From Krasilnikovozyma curviuscula (taxonomy: Eukaryota > Basidiomycota > Tremellomycetes > Cystofilobasidiales > Mrakiaceae), in NCBI GenBank assembly GCA_014825775.1, contig MVAQ01000316.1, positions 1 through 20,614 of the forward strand: a stretch of DNA of 20,614 nucleotides, read 5' to 3'. The position numbers were made by a program, and so were the translations under genes. Numbering within the stretch: the first letter of the stretch is position 1; each line of letters starts with the position of its first letter. The notes below the pieces were generated by a model. The model worked only from the letters and a program-made list of their open reading frames with translations, was not told the DNA's origin and ran no database searches. Shown piece after piece: positions 17,750 to 20,614 of the stretch.

Positions 17750-18186
17750 TCTCACAGAAGGAAAGAATGGTACTTCAATTTTATAGCCGTGATATCTCCT
17801 CCGATGAAGTTACATTTCTATTTCTTCGTCTTCTAGACCGTCGCAGATTGGTTGTTTTCATTTTCTGCAAGTCCTAATTATGTGCTCCAAAAACTAGACT
17901 CGTGTCCCTCGAGTCTACAAAGACCAATTTTGAGAGGAAATAAGCTAGGAAAGTGCCAGACGGGATAGAGTAAACGTTAAGGTCAAATAATTTTCGCAAC
18001 GAGACATAGAATATTTGTAAGACAGCTTCCAATCTCAAATAACTGGCCTCTAGTGATAATGCCAAATGATGATGGTAGATGATAGAACCGTAGCATAAGT
18101 TCAGTGCCCCTTTTGCTTGATCCGCAATTATAAATGCCTTTCCCTCCCAGATTTACCCAAAATCCCCTGATTGATCTGTTGTGCCT
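17750..18186. other. Convergent intergenic region
   Basis: The membrane-protein gene (+) and the polyol dehydrogenase gene (-) converge here, so this should be two 3' UTRs and their poly(A) sites. It is A/T-rich with no protein-like frame and no recognisable RNA gene. Confidence 0.55.
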
Positions 18187-18191
18187 TTATT
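18186..18191 (-). terminator. AATAAA overlapping the stop codon of the polyol dehydrogenase gene
   Basis: On the minus strand AATAAA spans the last Glu codon and the TAA stop. It matches the canonical poly(A) hexamer, but its position would give a very short 3' UTR, so it may be incidental. Confidence 0.35.
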
Positions 18192-20060
18192 CCTTGTCCT
18201 CTCCATCTAGAATCTGGACCTTGATTGACCCAGAATTAATGTCCGCAGCTGAATATTGATATAGATGCACAATTCATTTGTCAGTATAAACGATAAATCA
18301 AAACCAGTAGAAGGGTAAGAACAAACCAGTATGGAACGCATCAACCGCTCTTTCCAATGGGAATCTGTGTGTAACCAAGGGCTTTAAGTCGATCAAGCCG
18401 TTACCGACGAGACGTATCGCTTTGGGGTACTGGTTGGCGTAACGATACAGGTATTTGACATCGATCTCGTTGGCTGATAAGTGCATAAAGGGCATCTGCT
18501 GAACTTGGGGACCAACACCAATGATCATGACAGTCGATCCAAACTTGAGAGACTGCAGCAAAATAAATAATTGAAAGTGTGAGCACAGGAGGGGTTGTGA
18601 TATTGTGAGGACATTCAACAGCTCACGTAGATAGCGGTCCAAATGGAGCTCTGGACCCCGGTACACTCAAGAGCAGCTCCAAGAGCAATGCCACCAGCTG
18701 CCTCCTTGACGGCGGCCGCGGACTTCTCGTGGTCCATGTCGCGTGTGATGAGGACGGTCTTGACGCCAGGCACAAACTTGGCGGCGAAATCGAGACGCGA
18801 TTGAGCAATGTCAGTGATGACGATTGGAGTGGCTCCGGCAGCTGCGGAAGTGAAAGAGATGCATCATCAGTGCCCAAAAGAGAACCAGACATTGTTGGAG
18901 GACGGCGACTCACCGTGAGCGGCAGCGAGGGTGACGAGACCAATAGGGCCTACGATATACAAAAGGAAGTAAGACCCAACACTCTCGATAAACGAAACCA
19001 TCGAGAGAGACACTCACCGGCACCACAGATGACCAAAGGATCACCCAACTTCAAGTTCAGTCGCTCAATACCTGCCAAGGCTACGGAGAGCGGCTCAAGA
19101 AGAGATCCTTCTTCCCAAGTCATGGTTTTAGGGATAGGGTGAAGCCACGCAGCTGGGTGTCTATGGAATCTGGTGAGTGTACCGTGGTATGGTGGGGTGC
19201 TAGAGAGATAGAAAGTCAAGGAGGTCGAGCGTCAGAGGTATCTGAGGAACACAACTTTGGGATATATATAACTCACGAGAAGAAGACGACGTCAGGGCAT
19301 GCATTGTATCTTCCTATTCTACAGAACTCGCACTTCCCGCATGGTACGCCAGCTTCTATGGCCACTCTGTCGCCGACCTTCAAGGAAGTTACGCCTGGAC
19401 CAACTTGGAAGACCTCACCAGCAGACTCGTGACCGGCACCGCACTACATCAAAAGTGATGAAATCAGTTGTTGAGCAATACAACGGTGTCACTAGTGATC
19501 AGGCATACCTCATCTCTGACGACCATACTATCACCTATTCTTCCACTACATGAAGAATAAAAGAAGAAGAATAAATTTCAGAGACGGAACTTGAAGAAAC
19601 CATATCAATTGAAAAGAACGGACTGCTTCCAGAAGTGGACATCAGATCCTATGAGAAGCGAAAGCAGTCAGCTGGTGCGGGGAAGTAGAAACGGGGGCGA
19701 TTTTCGTACTAACCACATATACCGGTAGCTCTCACTCTAACTATGACTTCACCTTCACCTGGCACAGGCATAGGCTTGACAACCATGTTGACCTCCTTGT
19801 GTGGATTGTAGAAACAGGCTAGTGGAAAGGGACAAGTACAGCGTGGGGGGTAAGTCGTGTCAGTGACCTTTACCAATCATTCCTCCCTGCTTCAAACGCT
19901 CTTCTTCTTCCTTGAAAAGGAAACACGCACCAATATTAGAGTCCTTGGTGATGGTATCATCTAAGCCGTTCTTCAGGACCCTGAACTCGGACGACTTGAG
20001 GACGATTTCTGGATCGAAATCCTTCGGGTAGCCAGAGACTGCTGAACAACTTCCGCACAT
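18187..20060 (-). CDS. Zinc-dependent polyol dehydrogenase (L-arabinitol / sorbitol dehydrogenase family)
   Basis: Ten exons on the minus strand: 20060-19931, 19818-19714, 19648-19624, 19545-19509, 19443-19277, 19199-19018, 18949-18914, 18841-18627, 18552-18327, 18248-18187; 1185 nt, 394 residues plus TAA. The family oxidises sugar alcohols with NAD+ in pentose and hexitol catabolism. Catalytic zinc ligands are visible as Cys78 in [14 protein letters not shown] and His104-Glu105 in GAGHESAGE. Four structural-zinc cysteines are 134, 137, 140 and 148 ([16 protein letters not shown]). The NAD fold has GAGPIG at 214-219, with an acidic Asp in ITDIAQSRL favouring [18 protein letters not shown] and [11 protein letters not shown] fit L-arabinitol 4-dehydrogenase best; sorbitol or xylitol dehydrogenase activity is possible. 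The first donor has a rival at 19873, and an in-frame ATG lies upstream at 20147. About 40 residues precede the conserved start, longer than usual. No neighbouring sugar gene was seen. Confidence 0.9.
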
Positions 20061-20063
20061 TCT

Positions 20064-20228
20064 CTGTTGGAAAGTAATAATAGGACGTTTGATGGATGGT
20101 CGAAAGGCCGTGAGGAGGTGCCGAGGGAGATGGAACGGAACAGGCATTTTTCACGGCAAAAAAAAGGCGAAGAAGCAACGCTCAATTAAGATGGAGACTC
20201 GACTGAATAGATGGGGTGAGGCACTTAC
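20064..20228 (-). other. Candidate 5' leader intron of the polyol dehydrogenase gene
   Basis: On the minus strand a strong donor (TT|GTAAGT, from 20228) and a strong acceptor (TTTCCAACAG, ending 20064) bracket 165 bases, and the initiator ATG at 20060 follows three bases after the acceptor. Splicing would remove the in-frame ATG at 20147. Against it, a TATAAAA on the same strand at 20242-20236 would place transcription start downstream of the donor. Confidence 0.45.
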
Positions 20229-20235
20229 AAGGTGA

Positions 20236-20242
20236 TTTTATA
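20236..20242 (-). promoter_or_regulatory. TATAAAA element upstream of the polyol dehydrogenase gene
   Basis: A perfect TATAAAA on the minus strand lies about 90 bases before the in-frame ATG at 20147 and about 176 bases before the ATG at 20060. If used, start sites would fall near 20205-20215, and the first ATG of an unspliced transcript would be 20147. Confidence 0.35.
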
Positions 20243-20614
20243 AGCTAGAGTAAATCTGAGTTTCCAAAGGCAAGACTGAGAAGATGTGGAAGTTCGCAGG
20301 AAGAACAGGGGCCAAACAGAAACGAAAACATCAGCGATTGCCCAATGAGGCTAGGGACTCGTTGCCCAATGGGGAAATCGCTCTGTCCGTCGCCCGTATG
20401 TTTTCTTGTTCACGCTTCACCAGACATCGCATTGAATAGAACATCAACACGCAGCAATGAGCATGGAAAGGTTTGTGTTTGTAGGTACTCGACGTGTATG
20501 TACTCGACTTCCAGTATGATATTGTGAGAGTTTTAGGAGCACCCTAGATGTTGATTTATTCAAATTACAATTATTCTCTACAGTACGATGACTAAAAAAA
20601 AAAAAAAAAAAAAA
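20243..20614. other. Right flank, no supported gene
   Basis: Distal upstream region of the polyol dehydrogenase gene. No recognisable coding frame on either strand. It ends in a run of 21 A (20594-20614), mirroring the 19-A run near the left end. Confidence 0.5.

Noticed and set aside
18729..19142. 137-codon open frame on the plus strand
   Set aside because: Antisense to the NAD-binding exons of the polyol dehydrogenase and crosses its introns.

Overview
This window is eukaryotic nuclear DNA from an intron-dense basidiomycete fungus. The lineage within Basidiomycota is inferred; a tremellomycete-like yeast would fit. Genes are split by many short GT-AG introns, mostly 55-100 bp, with GTGAGT/GTAAGT/GTCAGT donors. 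The best-conserved gene, PRP8, reassembles from 22 exons into a complete 2350-residue protein. Both window ends are A homopolymers, which suggests a whole assembly contig.

Layout. 1-1384: no supported gene; upstream region of PRP8 with one possible uORF. 1385-9947 (+): PRP8, the U5 snRNP core protein of the spliceosome, complete and without an intein. 9948-10618: gap between convergent genes, with a weak cysteine-rich relic. 10619-11848 (-): NmrA/isoflavone-reductase-like NAD(P)-binding protein, 320 aa. 12437-14122 (-): secreted Ser/Thr-rich protein with signal peptide, a Lys-Arg processing site and a GPI-type tail. 14717-15931 (-): histone variant H2A.Z with an unusually long Ala/Lys-rich C-terminal tail. 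15932-16362: divergent promoter region. 16363-17749 (+): unrecognised membrane protein, about 385-403 aa. 18187-20060 (-): zinc-dependent polyol dehydrogenase of the L-arabinitol/sorbitol dehydrogenase family, 10 exons including a 25-nt microexon. 20061-20614: its upstream region.

The genes do not form an obvious pathway. They are housekeeping (PRP8, H2A.Z), sugar-alcohol metabolism, a redox-type NAD(P) protein, a surface protein and an unknown membrane protein, arranged as in ordinary fungal euchromatin. I found no mobile element, CRISPR array, rRNA, tRNA or biosynthetic cluster, and no convincing undescribed system. The items most worth a second look are the H2A.Z tail extension, competing splice choices that preserve frame (polyol dehydrogenase, H2A.Z 3' end, PRP8 introns 5 and 13), and the two unrecognised proteins. 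Gene models were built by hand from splice signals, phase consistency and recalled family conservation; no alignment or search was run.
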